From: Schistosoma haematobium
Taxonomy: Eukaryota > Platyhelminthes > Trematoda > Strigeidida > Schistosomatidae
Direction: 5' to 3'
DNA length: 64,000 nucleotides
Assembly (NCBI RefSeq): GCF_000699445.3
Contig: NC_067195.1
Span: forward strand, 15,188,787-15,252,786
Below are positions 1 to 15,000 of the stretch, in pieces. Below the pieces are notes generated by a model. The model made no database searches. It was not told the origin of the DNA and saw nothing but the letters and a program-made list of their open reading frames with translations. The translations under genes and the position numbers were made by a program. The stretch's first letter is position 1, and every line of letters starts with the position of its first letter.

Positions 1-3000
1 CAGTTGTGTCAAATACTCTTTTCTGGTTTGATCTAAGTTCGATTAACCTATCTTTCGAAAACACCTTAGTTCTATTTCTCATCCCAAGGGAAAATTATCA
101 ACTCGCTCACTGTTTGACTTACAATCAGTGACGACTAACGCTGTCAGCTGTCAACGATAGTCCATGGATGTCTCTTCATTTACTAGCTTGTCATCTTATT
201 TTGTAGCATGTGATTTCTTCTACAACTATCGCTGAAGGTTTGCTGCGTGCTTTCAAGAGAAAGAGTGTGAGAATGTGGAATAAGAATATCTGAGGAAGTG
301 CTGCGAGCGGGCTACCCAACACCATGTTGGTGAGGTACGATTTTTCCATGCTCAGACCGGCTATCATGTGTTTACTCACCTGCCTCTTGAGTCGCCCTCA
401 AGTAAAAAGTAAAGAAGAATCTACTTCAAAGGTAATGGTGAAAACCAATCAAACCTGAAGAACTGCTCTACTGCCTGCATAAAAATAATAAGATACAAAA
501 TGGAAATACATAAATATAATTGATAATTTTTCGGTTCCACGTAAGTGATTGGCCTCCAGAAAGGATTGGTATTCTGCAAGGAAATAGACATAGTGTAGCC
601 ATCTTGTGTACGAAAAGGTATGAAAACAAAAAATACTTTTTATAATGCATATATGTAAAAGTGTAAACTTGCTAGAAGTTGGACTCATTGTCAAACCCGA
701 TCAAATGTATGACCTTGGGCCTATGACGACCGCCTTTTATAACTAGGTACGTAACCAAGGGTGCATTATTGTACTCCACAAAACGGAAAAGAATATGTAG
801 TGGCATTGGACAATAGCCACACAATCCACAAAGCTGTGAACACGAGACTACTCAGAAAATAGATATTCAATATTTAACTCGGGGAAATACCTAACAATGG
901 AGAAGGCGCGGAGAATGAATTGGATGGATTGGAGTTGATCGGATGGCATGGCTCGACCATGCAGGCGTGGTCCATCTGAATGTTACCTTATATCTTCTAT
1001 TCATATTAAATATATTGTTCCTTCTCTAGCCTAACCTTGTTCTACATCATGTATTGGTAATTGATACGATACAGTGAGTTGGTGTAGTCGATGGTGTGAC
1101 TTCCACGTAAGATCTTATAGATTAGGCAGTTATATCATGACAAATCTACAAATTTAGGATTAGGTCTATTATAAGAGCAGTACTAATATCATAGTAGACC
1201 ATAATTCCACAAATATACGGTTAAGGAGGAAAAAATTGTGTAGAGTATGAGGATCAAGTACAGTTGTGTCAAATACTCTTTTCTGGTTTGATCTAAGTTC
1301 GATTAACCTATCTTTCGAAAACACCTTAGTTCTATTTCTCATCCCAAGGGAAAATTATCAACTCGCTCACTGTTTGACTTACAATCAGTGACGACTAACG
1401 CTGTCAGCTGTCAACGATAGTCCATGGATGTCTCTTCATTTACTAGCTTGTCATCTTATTTTGTAGCATGTGATTTCTTCTACAACTATCGCTGAAGGTT
1501 TGCTGCGTGCTTTCAAGAGAAAGAGTGTGAGAATGTGGAATAAGAATATCTGAGGAAGTGCTGCGAGCGGGCTACCCAACACCATGTTGGTGAGGTACGA
1601 TTTTTCCATGCTCAGACCGGCTATCATGTGTTTACTCACCTGCCTCTTGAGTCGCCCTCAAGTAAAAAGTAAAGAAGAATCTACTTCAAAGGTAATGGTG
1701 AAAACCAATCAAACCTGAAGAACTGCTCTACTGCCTGCATAAAAATAATAAGATACAAAATGGAAATACATAAATATAATTGATAATTTTTCGGTTCCAC
1801 GTAAGTGATTGGCCTCCAGAAAGGATTGGTATTCTGCAAGGAAATAGACATAGTGTAGCCATCTTGTGTACGAAAAGGTATGAAAACAAAAAATACTTTT
1901 TATAATGCATATATGTAAAAGTGTAAACTTGCTAGAAGTTGGACTCATTGTCAAACCCGATCAAATGTATGACCTTGGGCCTATGACGACCGCCTTTTAT
2001 AACTAGGTACGTAACCAAGGGTGCATTATTGTACTCCACAAAACGGAAAAGAATATGTAGTGGCATTGGACAATAGCCACACAATCCACAAAGCTGTGAA
2101 CACGAGACTACTCAGAAAATAGATATTCAATATTTAACTCGGGGAAATACCTAACAATGGAGAAGGCGCGGAGAATGAATTGGATGGATTGGAGTTGATC
2201 GGATGGCATGGCTCGACCATGCAGGCGTGGTCCATCTGAATGTTACCTTATATCTTCTATTCATATTAAATATATTGTTCCTTCTCTAGCCTAACCTTGT
2301 TCTACATCATGTATTGGTAATTGATACGATACAGTGAGTTGGTGTAGTCGATGGTGTGACTTCCACGTAAGATCTTATAGATTAGGCAGTTATATCATGA
2401 CAAATCTACAAATTTAGGATTAGGTCTATTATAAGAGCAGTACTAATATCATAGTAGACCATAATTCCACAAATATACGGTTAAGGAGGAAAAATTGTGT
2501 AGAGTATGAGGATCAAGTACAGTTGTGTCAAATACTCTTTTCTGGTTTGATCTAAGTTCGATTAACCTATCTTTCGAAAACACCTTAGTTCTATTTCTCA
2601 TCCCAAGGGAAAATTATCAACTCGCTCACTGTTTGACTTACAATCAGTGACGACTAACGCTGTCAGCTGTCAACGATAGTCCATGGATGTCTCTTCATTT
2701 ACTAGCTTGTCATCTTATTTTGTAGCATGTGATTTCTTCTACAACTATCGCTGAAGGTTTGCTGCGTGCTTTCAAGAGAAAGAGTGTGAGAATGTGGAAT
2801 AAGAATATCTGAGGAAGTGCTGCGAGCGGGCTACCCAACACCATGTTGGTGAGGTACGATTTTTCCATGCTCAGACCGGCTATCATGTGTTTACTCACCT
2901 GCCTCTTGAGTCGCCCTCAAGTAAAAAGTAAAGAAGAATCTACTTCAAAGGTAATGGTGAAAACCAATCAAACCTGAAGAACTGCTCTACTGCCTGCATA

Positions 3001-6000
3001 AAAATAATAAGATACAAAATGGAAATACATAAATATAATTGATAATTTTTCGGTTCCACGTAAGTGATTGGCCTCCAGAAAGGATTGGTATTCTGCAAGG
3101 AAATAGACATAGTGTAGCCATCTTGTGTACGAAAAGGTATGAAAACAAAAAAATACTTTTTTATAATGCATATATGTAAAAGTGTAAACTTGCTAGAAGT
3201 TGGACTCATTGTCAAACCCGATCAAATGTATGACCTTGGGCCTATGACGACCGCCTTTTATAACTAGGTACGTAACCAAGGGTGCATTATTGTACTCCAC
3301 AAAACGGAAAAGAATATGTAGTGGCATTGGACAATAGCCACACAATCCACAAAGCTGTGAACACGAGACTACTCAGAAAATAGATATTCAATATTTAACT
3401 CGGGGAAATACCTAACAATGGAGAAGGCGCGGAGAATGAATTGGATGGATTGGAGTTGATCGGATGGCATGGCTCGACCATGCAGGCGTGGTCCATCTGA
3501 ATGTTACCTTATATCTTCTATTCATATTAAATATATTGTTCCTTCTCTAGCCTAACCTTGTTCTACATCATGTATTGGTAATTGATACGATACAGTGAGT
3601 TGGTGTAGTCGATGGTGTGACTTCCACGTAAGATCTTATAGATTAGGCAGTTATATCATGACAAATCTACAAATTTAGGATTAGGTCTATTATAAGAGCA
3701 GTACTAATATCATAGTAGACCATAATTCCACAAATATACGGTTAAGGAGGAAAAAATTGTGTAGAGTATGAGGATCAAGTACAGTTGTGTCAAATACTCT
3801 TTTCTGGTTTGATCTAAGTTCGATTAACCTATCTTTCGAAAACACCTTAGTTCTATTTCTCATCCCAAGGGAAAATTATCAACTCGCTCACTGTTTGACT
3901 TACAATCAGTGACGACTAACGCTGTCAGCTGTCAACGATAGTCCATGGATGTCTCTTCATTTACTAGCTTGTCATCTTATTTTGTAGCATGTGATTTCTT
4001 CTACAACTATCGCTGAAGGTTTGCTGCGTGCTTTCAAGAGAAAGAGTGTGAGAATGTGGAATAAGAATATCTGAGGAAGTGCTGCGAGCGGGCTACCCAA
4101 CACCATGTTGGTGAGGTACGATTTTTCCATGCTCAGACCGGCTATCATGTGTTTACTCACCTGCCTCTTGAGTCGCCCTCAAGTAAAAAGTAAAGAAGAA
4201 TCTACTTCAAAGGTAATGGTGAAAACCAATCAAACCTGAAGAACTGCTCTACTGCCTGCATAAAAATAATAAGATACAAAATGGAAATACATAAATATAA
4301 TTGATAATTTTTCGGTTCCACGTAAGTGATTGGCCTCCAGAAAGGATTGGTATTCTGCAAGGAAATAGACATAGTGTAGCCATCTTGTGTACGAAAAGGT
4401 ATGAAAACAAAAAAATACTTTTTTATAATGCATATATGTAAAAGTGTAAACTTGCTAGAAGTTGGACTCATTGTCAAACCCGATCAAATGTATGACCTTG
4501 GGCCTATGACGACCGCCTTTTATAACTAGGTACGTAACCAAGGGTGCATTATTGTACTCCACAAAACGGAAAAGAATATGTAGTGGCATTGGACAATAGC
4601 CACACAATCCACAAAGCTGTGAACACGAGACTACTCAGAAAATAGATATTCAATATTTAACTCGGGGAAATACCTAACAATGGAGAAGGCGCGGAGAATG
4701 AATTGGATGGATTGGAGTTGATCGGATGGCATGGCTCGACCATGCAGGCGTGGTCCATCTGAATGTTACCTTATATCTTCTATTCATATTAAATATATTG
4801 TTCCTTCTCTAGCCTAACCTTGTTCTACATCATGTATTGGTAATTGATACGATACAGTGAGTTGGTGTAGTCGATGGTGTGACTTCCACGTAAGATCTTA
4901 TAGATTAGGCAGTTATATCATGACAAATCTACAAATTTAGGATTAGGTCTATTATAAGAGCAGTACTAATATCATAGTAGACCATAATTCCACAAATATA
5001 CGGTTAAGGAGGAAAAATTGTGTAGAGTATGAGGATCAAGTACAGTTGTGTCAAATACTCTTTTCTGGTTTGATCTAAGTTCGATTAACCTATCTTTCGA
5101 AAACACCTTAGTTCTATTTCTCATCCCAAGGGAAAATTATCAACTCGCTCACTGTTTGACTTACAATCAGTGACGACTAACGCTGTCAGCTGTCAACGAT
5201 AGTCCATGGATGTCTCTTCATTTACTAGCTTGTCATCTTATTTTGTAGCATGTGATTTCTTCTACAACTATCGCTGAAGGTTTGCTGCGTGCTTTCAAGA
5301 GAAAGAGTGTGAGAATGTGGAATAAGAATATCTGAGGAAGTGCTGCGAGCGGGCTACCCAACACCATGTTGGTGAGGTACGATTTTTCCATGCTCAGACC
5401 GGCTATCATGTGTTTACTCACCTGCCTCTTGAGTCGCCCTCAAGTAAAAAGTAAAGAAGAATCTACTTCAAAGGTAATGGTGAAAACCAATCAAACCTGA
5501 AGAACTGCTCTACTGCCTGCATAAAAATAATAAGATACAAAATGGAAATACATAAATATAATTGATAATTTTTCGGTTCCACGTAAGTGATTGGCCTCCA
5601 GAAAGGATTGGTATTCTGCAAGGAAATAGACATAGTGTAGCCATCTTGTGTACGAAAAGGTATGAAAACAAAAAAATACTTTTTTATAATGCATATATGT
5701 AAAAGTGTAAACTTGCTAGAAGTTGGACTCATTGTCAAACCCGATCAAATGTATGACCTTGGGCCTATGACGACCGCCTTTTATAACTAGGTACGTAACC
5801 AAGGGTGCATTATTGTACTCCACAAAACGGAAAAGAATATGTAGTGGCATTGGACAATAGCCACACAATCCACAAAGCTGTGAACACGAGACTACTCAGA
5901 AAATAGATATTCAATATTTAACTCGGGGAAATACCTAACAATGGAGAAGGCGCGGAGAATGAATTGGATGGATTGGAGTTGATCGGATGGCATGGCTCGA

Positions 6001-9000
6001 CCATGCAGGCGTGGTCCATCTGAATGTTACCTTATATCTTCTATTCATATTAAATATATTGTTCCTTCTCTAGCCTAACCTTGTTCTACATCATGTATTG
6101 GTAATTGATACGATACAGTGAGTTGGTGTAGTCGATGGTGTGACTTCCACGTAAGATCTTATAGATTAGGCAGTTATATCATGACAAATCTACAAATTTA
6201 GGATTAGGTCTATTATAAGAGCAGTACTAATATCATAGTAGACCATAATTCCACAAATATACGGTTAAGGAGGAAAAATTGTGTAGAGTATGAGGATCAA
6301 GTACAGTTGTGTCAAATACTCTTTTCTGGTTTGATCTAAGTTCGATTAACCTATCTTTCGAAAACACCTTAGTTCTATTTCTCATCCCAAGGGAAAATTA
6401 TCAACTCGCTCACTGTTTGACTTACAATCAGTGACGACTAACGCTGTCAGCTGTCAACGATAGTCCATGGATGTCTCTTCATTTACTAGCTTGTCATCTT
6501 ATTTTGTAGCATGTGATTTCTTCTACAACTATCGCTGAAGGTTTGCTGCGTGCTTTCAAGAGAAAGAGTGTGAGAATGTGGAATAAGAATATCTGAGGAA
6601 GTGCTGCGAGCGGGCTACCCAACACCATGTTGGTGAGGTACGATTTTTCCATGCTCAGACCGGCTATCATGTGTTTACTCACCTGCCTCTTGAGTCGCCC
6701 TCAAGTAAAAAGTAAAGAAGAATCTACTTCAAAGGTAATGGTGAAAACCAATCAAACCTGAAGAACTGCTCTACTGCCTGCATAAAAATAATAAGATACA
6801 AAATGGAAATACATAAATATAATTGATAATTTTTCGGTTCCACGTAAGTGATTGGCCTCCAGAAAGGATTGGTATTCTGCAAGGAAATAGACATAGTGTA
6901 GCCATCTTGTGTACGAAAAGGTATGAAAACAAAAAAATACTTTTTTATAATGCATATATGTAAAAGTGTAAACTTGCTAGAAGTTGGACTCATTGTCAAA
7001 CCCGATCAAATGTATGACCTTGGGCCTATGACGACCGCCTTTTATAACTAGGTACGTAACCAAGGGTGCATTATTGTACTCCACAAAACGGAAAAGAATA
7101 TGTAGTGGCATTGGACAATAGCCACACAATCCACAAAGCTGTGAACACGAGACTACTCAGAAAATATATATTCAATATTTAACTCGGGGAAATACCTAAC
7201 AATGGAGAAGGCGCGGAGAATGAATTGGATGGATTGGAGTTGATCGGATGGCATGGCTCGACCATGCAGGCGTGGTCCATCTGAATGTTACCTTATATCT
7301 TCTATTCATATTAAATATATTGTTCCTTCTCTAGCCTAACCTTGTTCTACATCATGTATTGGTAATTGATACGATACAGTGAGTTGGTGTAGTCGATGGT
7401 GTGACTTCCACGTAAGATCTTATAGATTAGGCAGTTATATCATGACAAATCTACAAATTTAGGATTAGGTCTATTATAAGAGCAGTACTAATATCATAGT
7501 AGACCATAATTCCACAAATATACGGTTAAGGAGGAAAAAATTGTGTAGAGTATGAGGATCAAGTACAGTTGTGTCAAATACTCTTTTCTGGTTTGATCTA
7601 AGTTCGATTAACCTATCTTTCGAAAACACCTTAGTTCTATTTCTCATCCCAAGGGAAAATTATCAACTCGCTCACTGTTTGACTTACAATCAGTGACGAC
7701 TAACGCTGTCAGCTGTCAACGATAGTCCATGGATGTCTCTTCATTTACTAGCTTGTCATCTTATTTTGTAGCATGTGATTTCTTCTACAACTATCGCTGA
7801 AGGTTTGCTGCGTGCTTTCAAGAGAAAGAGTGTGAGAATGTGGAATAAGAATATCTGAGGAAGTGCTGCGAGCGGGCTACCCAACACCATGTTGGTGAGG
7901 TACGATTTTTCCATGCTCAGACCGGCTATCATGTGTTTACTCACCTGCCTCTTGAGTCGCCCTCAAGTAAAAAGTAAAGAAGAATCTACTTCAAAGGTAA
8001 TGGTGAAAACCAATCAAACCTGAAGAACTGCTCTACTGCCTGCATAAAAATAATAAGATACAAAATGGAAATACATAAATATAATTGATAATTTTTCGGT
8101 TCCACGTAAGTGATTGGCCTCCAGAAAGGATTGGTATTCTGCAAGGAAATAGACATAGTGTAGCCATCTTGTGTACGAAAAGGTATGAAAACAAAAAAAT
8201 ACTTTTTTATAATGCATATATGTAAAAGTGTAAACTTGCTAGAAGTTGGACTCATTGTCAAACCCGATCAAATGTATGACCTTGGGCCTATGACGACCGC
8301 CTTTTATAACTAGGTACGTAACCAAGGGTGCATTATTGTACTCCACAAAACGGAAAAGAATATGTAGTGGCATTGGACAATAGCCACACAATCCACAAAG
8401 CTGTGAACACGAGACTACTCAGAAAATAGATATTCAATATTTAACTCGGGGAAATACCTAACAATGGAGAAGGCGCGGAGAATGAATTGGATGGATTGGA
8501 GTTGATCGGATGGCATGGCTCGACCATGCAGGCGTGGTCCATCTGAATGTTACCTTATATCTTCTATTCATATTAAATATATTGTTCCTTCTCTAGCCTA
8601 ACCTTGTTCTACATCATGTATTGGTAATTGATACGATACAGTGAGTTGGTGTAGTCGATGGTGTGACTTCCACGTAAGATCTTATAGATTAGGCAGTTAT
8701 ATCATGACAAATCTACAAATTTAGGATTAGGTCTATTATAAGAGCAGTACTAATATCATAGTAGACCATAATTCCACAAATATACGGTTAAGGAGGAAAA
8801 ATTGTGTAGAGTATGAGGATCAAGTACAGTTGTGTCAAATACTCTTTTCTGGTTTGATCTAAGTTCGATTAACCTATCTTTCGAAAACACCTTAGTTCTA
8901 TTTCTCATCCCAAGGGAAAATTATCAACTCGCTCACTGTTTGACTTACAATCAGTGACGACTAACGCTGTCAGCTGTCAACGATAGTCCATGGATGTCTC

Positions 9001-12000
9001 TTCATTTACTAGCTTGTCATCTTATTTTGTAGCATGTGATTTCTTCTACAACTATCGCTGAAGGTTTGCTGCGTGCTTTCAAGAGAAAGAGTGTGAGAAT
9101 GTGGAATAAGAATATCTGAGGAAGTGCTGCGAGCGGGCTACCCAACACCATGTTGGTGAGGTACGATTTTTCCATGCTCAGACCGGCTATCATGTGTTTA
9201 CTCACCTGCCTCTTGAGTCGCCCTCAAGTAAAAAGTAAAGAAGAATCTACTTCAAAGGTAATGGTGAAAACCAATCAAACCTGAAGAACTGCTCTACTGC
9301 CTGCATAAAAATAATAAGATACAAAATGGAAATACATAAATATAATTGATAATTTTTCGGTTCCACGTAAGTGATTGGCCTCCAGAAAGGATTGGTATTC
9401 TGCAAGGAAATAGACATAGTGTAGCCATCTTGTGTACGAAAAGGTATGAAAACAAAAAATACTTTTTATAATGCATATATGTAAAAGTGTAAACTTGCTA
9501 GAAGTTGGACTCATTGTCAAACCCGATCAAATGTATGACCTTGGGCCTATGACGACCGCCTTTTATAACTAGGTACGTAACCAAGGGTGCATTATTGTAC
9601 TCCACAAAACGGAAAAGAATATGTAGTGGCATTGGACAATAGCCACACAATCCACAAAGCTGTGAACACGAGACTACTCAGAAAATAGATATTCAATATT
9701 TAACTCGGGGAAATACCTAACAATGGAGAAGGCGCGGAGAATGAATTGGATGGATTGGAGTTGATCGGATGGCATGGCTCGACCATGCAGGCGTGGTCCA
9801 TCTGAATGTTACCTTATATCTTCTATTCATATTAAATATATTGTTCCTTCTCTAGCCTAACCTTGTTCTACATCATGTATTGGTAATTGATACGATACAG
9901 TGAGTTGGTGTAGTCGATGGTGTGACTTCCACGTAAGATCTTATAGATTAGGCAGTTATATCATGACAAATCTACAAATTTAGGATTAGGTCTATTATAA
10001 GAGCAGTACTAATATCATAGTAGACCATAATTCCACAAATATACGGTTAAGGAGGAAAAATTGTGTAGAGTATGAGGATCAAGTACAGTTGTGTCAAATA
10101 CTCTTTTCTGGTTTGATCTAAGTTCGATTAACCTATCTTTCGAAAACACCTTAGTTCTATTTCTCATCCCAAGGGAAAATTATCAACTCGCTCACTGTTT
10201 GACTTACAATCAGTGACGACTAACGCTGTCAGCTGTCAACGATAGTCCATGGATGTCTCTTCATTTACTAGCTTGTCATCTTATTTTGTAGCATGTGATT
10301 TCTTCTACAACTATCGCTGAAGGTTTGCTGCGTGCTTTCAAGAGAAAGAGTGTGAGAATGTGGAATAAGAATATCTGAGGAAGTGCTGCGAGCGGGCTAC
10401 CCAACACCATGTTGGTGAGGTACGATTTTTCCATGCTCAGACCGGCTATCATGTGTTTACTCACCTGCCTCTTGAGTCGCCCTCAAGTAAAAAGTAAAGA
10501 AGAATCTACTTCAAAGGTAATGGTGAAAACCAATCAAACCTGAAGAACTGCTCTACTGCCTGCATAAAAATAATAAGATACAAAATGGAAATACATAAAT
10601 ATAATTGATAATTTTTCGGTTCCACGTAAGTGATTGGCCTCCAGAAAGGATTGGTATTCTGCAAGGAAATAGACATAGTGTAGCCATCTTGTGTACGAAA
10701 AGGTATGAAAACAAAAAATACTTTTTTATAATGCATATATGTAAAAGTGTAAACTTGCTAGAAGTTGGACTCATTGTCAAACCCGATCAAATGTATGACC
10801 TTGGGCCTATGACGACCGCCTTTTATAACTAGGTACGTAACCAAGGGTGCATTATTGTACTCCACAAAACGGAAAAGAATATGTAGTGGCATTGGACAAT
10901 AGCCACACAATCCACAAAGCTGTGAACACGAGACTACTCAGAAAATAGATATTCAATATTTAACTCGGGGAAATACCTAACAATGGAGAAGGCGCGGAGA
11001 ATGAATTGGATGGATTGGAGTTGATCGGATGGCATGGCTCGACCATGCAGGCGTGGTCCATCTGAATGTTACCTTATATCTTCTATTCATATTAAATATA
11101 TTGTTCCTTCTCTAGCCTAACCTTGTTCTACATCATGTATTGGTAATTGATACGATACAGTGAGTTGGTGTAGTCGATGGTGTGACTTCCACGTAAGATC
11201 TTATAGATTAGGCAGTTATATCATGACAAATCTACAAATTTAGGATTAGGTCTATTATAAGAGCAGTACTAATATCATAGTAGACCATAATTCCACAAAT
11301 ATACGGTTAAGGAGGAAAAATTGTGTAGAGTATGAGGATCAAGTACAGTTGTGTCAAATACTCTTTTCTGGTTTGATCTAAGTTCGATTAACCTATCTTT
11401 CGAAAACACCTTAGTTCTATTTCTCATCCCAAGGGAAAATTATCAACTCGCTCACTGTTTGACTTACAATCAGTGACGACTAACGCTGTCAGCTGTCAAC
11501 GATAGTCCATGGATGTCTCTTCATTTACTAGCTTGTCATCTTATTTTGTAGCATGTGATTTCTTCTACAACTATCGCTGAAGGTTTGCTGCGTGCTTTCA
11601 AGAGAAAGAGTGTGAGAATGTGGAATAAGAATATCTGAGGAAGTGCTGCGAGCGGGCTACCCAACACCATGTTGGTGAGGTACGATTTTTCCATGCTCAG
11701 ACCGGCTATCATGTGTTTACTCACCTGCCTCTTGAGTCGCCCTCAAGTAAAAAGTAAAGAAGAATCTACTTCAAAGGTAATGGTGAAAACCAATCAAACC
11801 TGAAGAACTGCTCTACTGCCTGCATAAAAATAATAAGATACAAAATGGAAATACATAAATATAATTGATAATTTTTCGGTTCCACGTAAGTGATTGGCCT
11901 CCAGAAAGGATTGGTATTCTGCAAGGAAATAGACATAGTGTAGCCATCTTGTGTACGAAAAGGTATGAAAACAAAAAATACTTTTTTATAATGCATATAT

Positions 12001-15000
12001 GTAAAAGTGTAAACTTGCTAGAAGTTGGACTCATTGTCAAACCCGATCAAATGTATGACCTTGGGCCTATGACGACCGCCTTTTATAACTAGGTACGTAA
12101 CCAAGGGTGCATTATTGTACTCCACAAAACGGAAAAGAATATGTAGTGGCATTGGACAATAGCCACACAATCCACAAAGCTGTGAACACGAGACTACTCA
12201 GAAAATAGATATTCAATATTTAACTCGGGGAAATACCTAACAATGGAGAAGGCGCGGAGAATGAATTGGATGGATTGGAGTTGATCGGATGGCATGGCTC
12301 GACCATGCAGGCGTGGTCCATCTGAATGTTACCTTATATCTTCTATTCATATTAAATATATTGTTCCTTCTCTAGCCTAACCTTGTTCTACATCATGTAT
12401 TGGTAATTGATACGATACAGTGAGTTGGTGTAGTCGATGGTGTGACTTCCACGTAAGATCTTATAGATTAGGCAGTTATATCATGACAAATCTACAAATT
12501 TAGGATTAGGTCTATTATAAGAGCAGTACTAATATCATAGTAGACCATAATTCCACAAATATACGGTTAAGGAGGAAAAATTGTGTAGAGTATGAGGATC
12601 AAGTACAGTTGTGTCAAATACTCTTTTCTGGTTTGATCTAAGTTCGATTAACCTATCTTTCGAAAACACCTTAGTTCTATTTCTCATCCCAAGGGAAAAT
12701 TATCAACTCGCTCACTGTTTGACTTACAATCAGTGACGACTAACGCTGTCAGCTGTCAACGATAGTCCATGGATGTCTCTTCATTTACTAGCTTGTCATC
12801 TTATTTTGTAGCATGTGATTTCTTCTACAACTATCGCTGAAGGTTTGCTGCGTGCTTTCAAGAGAAAGAGTGTGAGAATGTGGAATAAGAATATCTGAGG
12901 AAGTGCTGCGAGCGGGCTACCCAACACCATGTTGGTGAGGTACGATTTTTCCATGCTCAGACCGGCTATCATGTGTTTACTCACCTGCCTCTTGAGTCGC
13001 CCTCAAGTAAAAAGTAAAGAAGAATCTACTTCAAAGGTAATGGTGAAAACCAATCAAACCTGAAGAACTGCTCTACTGCCTGCATAAAAATAATAAGATA
13101 CAAAATGGAAATACATAAATATAATTGATAATTTTTCGGTTCCACGTAAGTGATTGGCCTCCAGAAAGGATTGGTATTCTGCAAGGAAATAGACATAGTG
13201 TAGCCATCTTGTGTACGAAAAGGTATGAAAACAAAAAATACTTTTTTATAATGCATATATGTAAAAGTGTAAACTTGCTAGAAGTTGGACTCATTGTCAA
13301 ACCCGATCAAATGTATGACCTTGGGCCTATGACGACCGCCTTTTATAACTAGGTACGTAACCAAGGGTGCATTATTGTACTCCACAAAACGGAAAAGAAT
13401 ATGTAGTGGCATTGGACAATAGCCACACAATCCACAAAGCTGTGAACACGAGACTACTCAGAAAATAGATATTCAATATTTAACTCGGGGAAATACCTAA
13501 CAATGGAGAAGGCGCGGAGAATGAATTGGATGGATTGGAGTTGATCGGATGGCATGGCTCGACCATGCAGGCGTGGTCCATCTGAATGTTACCTTATATC
13601 TTCTATTCATATTAAATATATTGTTCCTTCTCTAGCCTAACCTTGTTCTACATCATGTATTGGTAATTGATACGATACAGTGAGTTGGTGTAGTCGATGG
13701 TGTGACTTCCACGTAAGATCTTATAGATTAGGCAGTTATATCATGACAAATCTACAAATTTAGGATTAGGTCTATTATAAGAGCAGTACTAATATCATAG
13801 TAGACCATAATTCCACAAATATACGGTTAAGGAGGAAAAAATTGTGTAGAGTATGAGGATCAAGTACAGTTGTGTCAAATACTCTTTTCTGGTTTGATCT
13901 AAGTTCGATTAACCTATCTTTCGAAAACACCTTAGTTCTATTTCTCATCCCAAGGGAAAATTATCAACTCGCTCACTGTTTGACTTACAATCAGTGACGA
14001 CTAACGCTGTCAGCTGTCAACGATAGTCCATGGATGTCTCTTCATTTACTAGCTTGTCATCTTATTTTGTAGCATGTGATTTCTTCTACAACTATCGCTG
14101 AAGGTTTGCTGCGTGCTTTCAAGAGAAAGAGTGTGAGAATGTGGAATAAGAATATCTGAGGAAGTGCTGCGAGCGGGCTACCCAACACCATGTTGGTGAG
14201 GTACGATTTTTCCATGCTCAGACCGGCTATCATGTGTTTACTCACCTGCCTCTTGAGTCGCCCTCAAGTAAAAAGTAAAGAAGAATCTACTTCAAAGGTA
14301 ATGGTGAAAACCAATCAAACCTGAAGAACTGCTCTACTGCCTGCATAAAAATAATAAGATACAAAATGGAAATACATAAATATAATTGATAATTTTTCGG
14401 TTCCACGTAAGTGATTGGCCTCCAGAAAGGATTGGTATTCTGCAAGGAAATAGACATAGTGTAGCCATCTTGTGTACGAAAAGGTATGAAAACAAAAAAA
14501 TACTTTTTTATAATGCATATATGTAAAAGTGTAAACTTGCTAGAAGTTGGACTCATTGTCAAACCCGATCAAATGTATGACCTTGGGCCTATGACGACCG
14601 CCTTTTATAACTAGGTACGTAACCAAGGGTGCATTATTGTACTCCACAAAACGGAAAAGAATATGTAGTGGCATTGGACAATAGCCACACAATCCACAAA
14701 GCTGTGAACACGAGACTACTCAGAAAATAGATATTCAATATTTAACTCGGGGAAATACCTAACAATGGAGAAGGCGCGGAGAATGAATTGGATGGATTGG
14801 AGTTGATCGGATGGCATGGCTCGACCATGCAGGCGTGGTCCATCTGAATGTTACCTTATATCTTCTATTCATATTAAATATATTGTTCCTTCTCTAGCCT
14901 AACCTTGTTCTACATCATGTATTGGTAATTGATACGATACAGTGAGTTGGTGTAGTCGATGGTGTGACTTCCACGTAAGATCTTATAGATTAGGCAGTTA

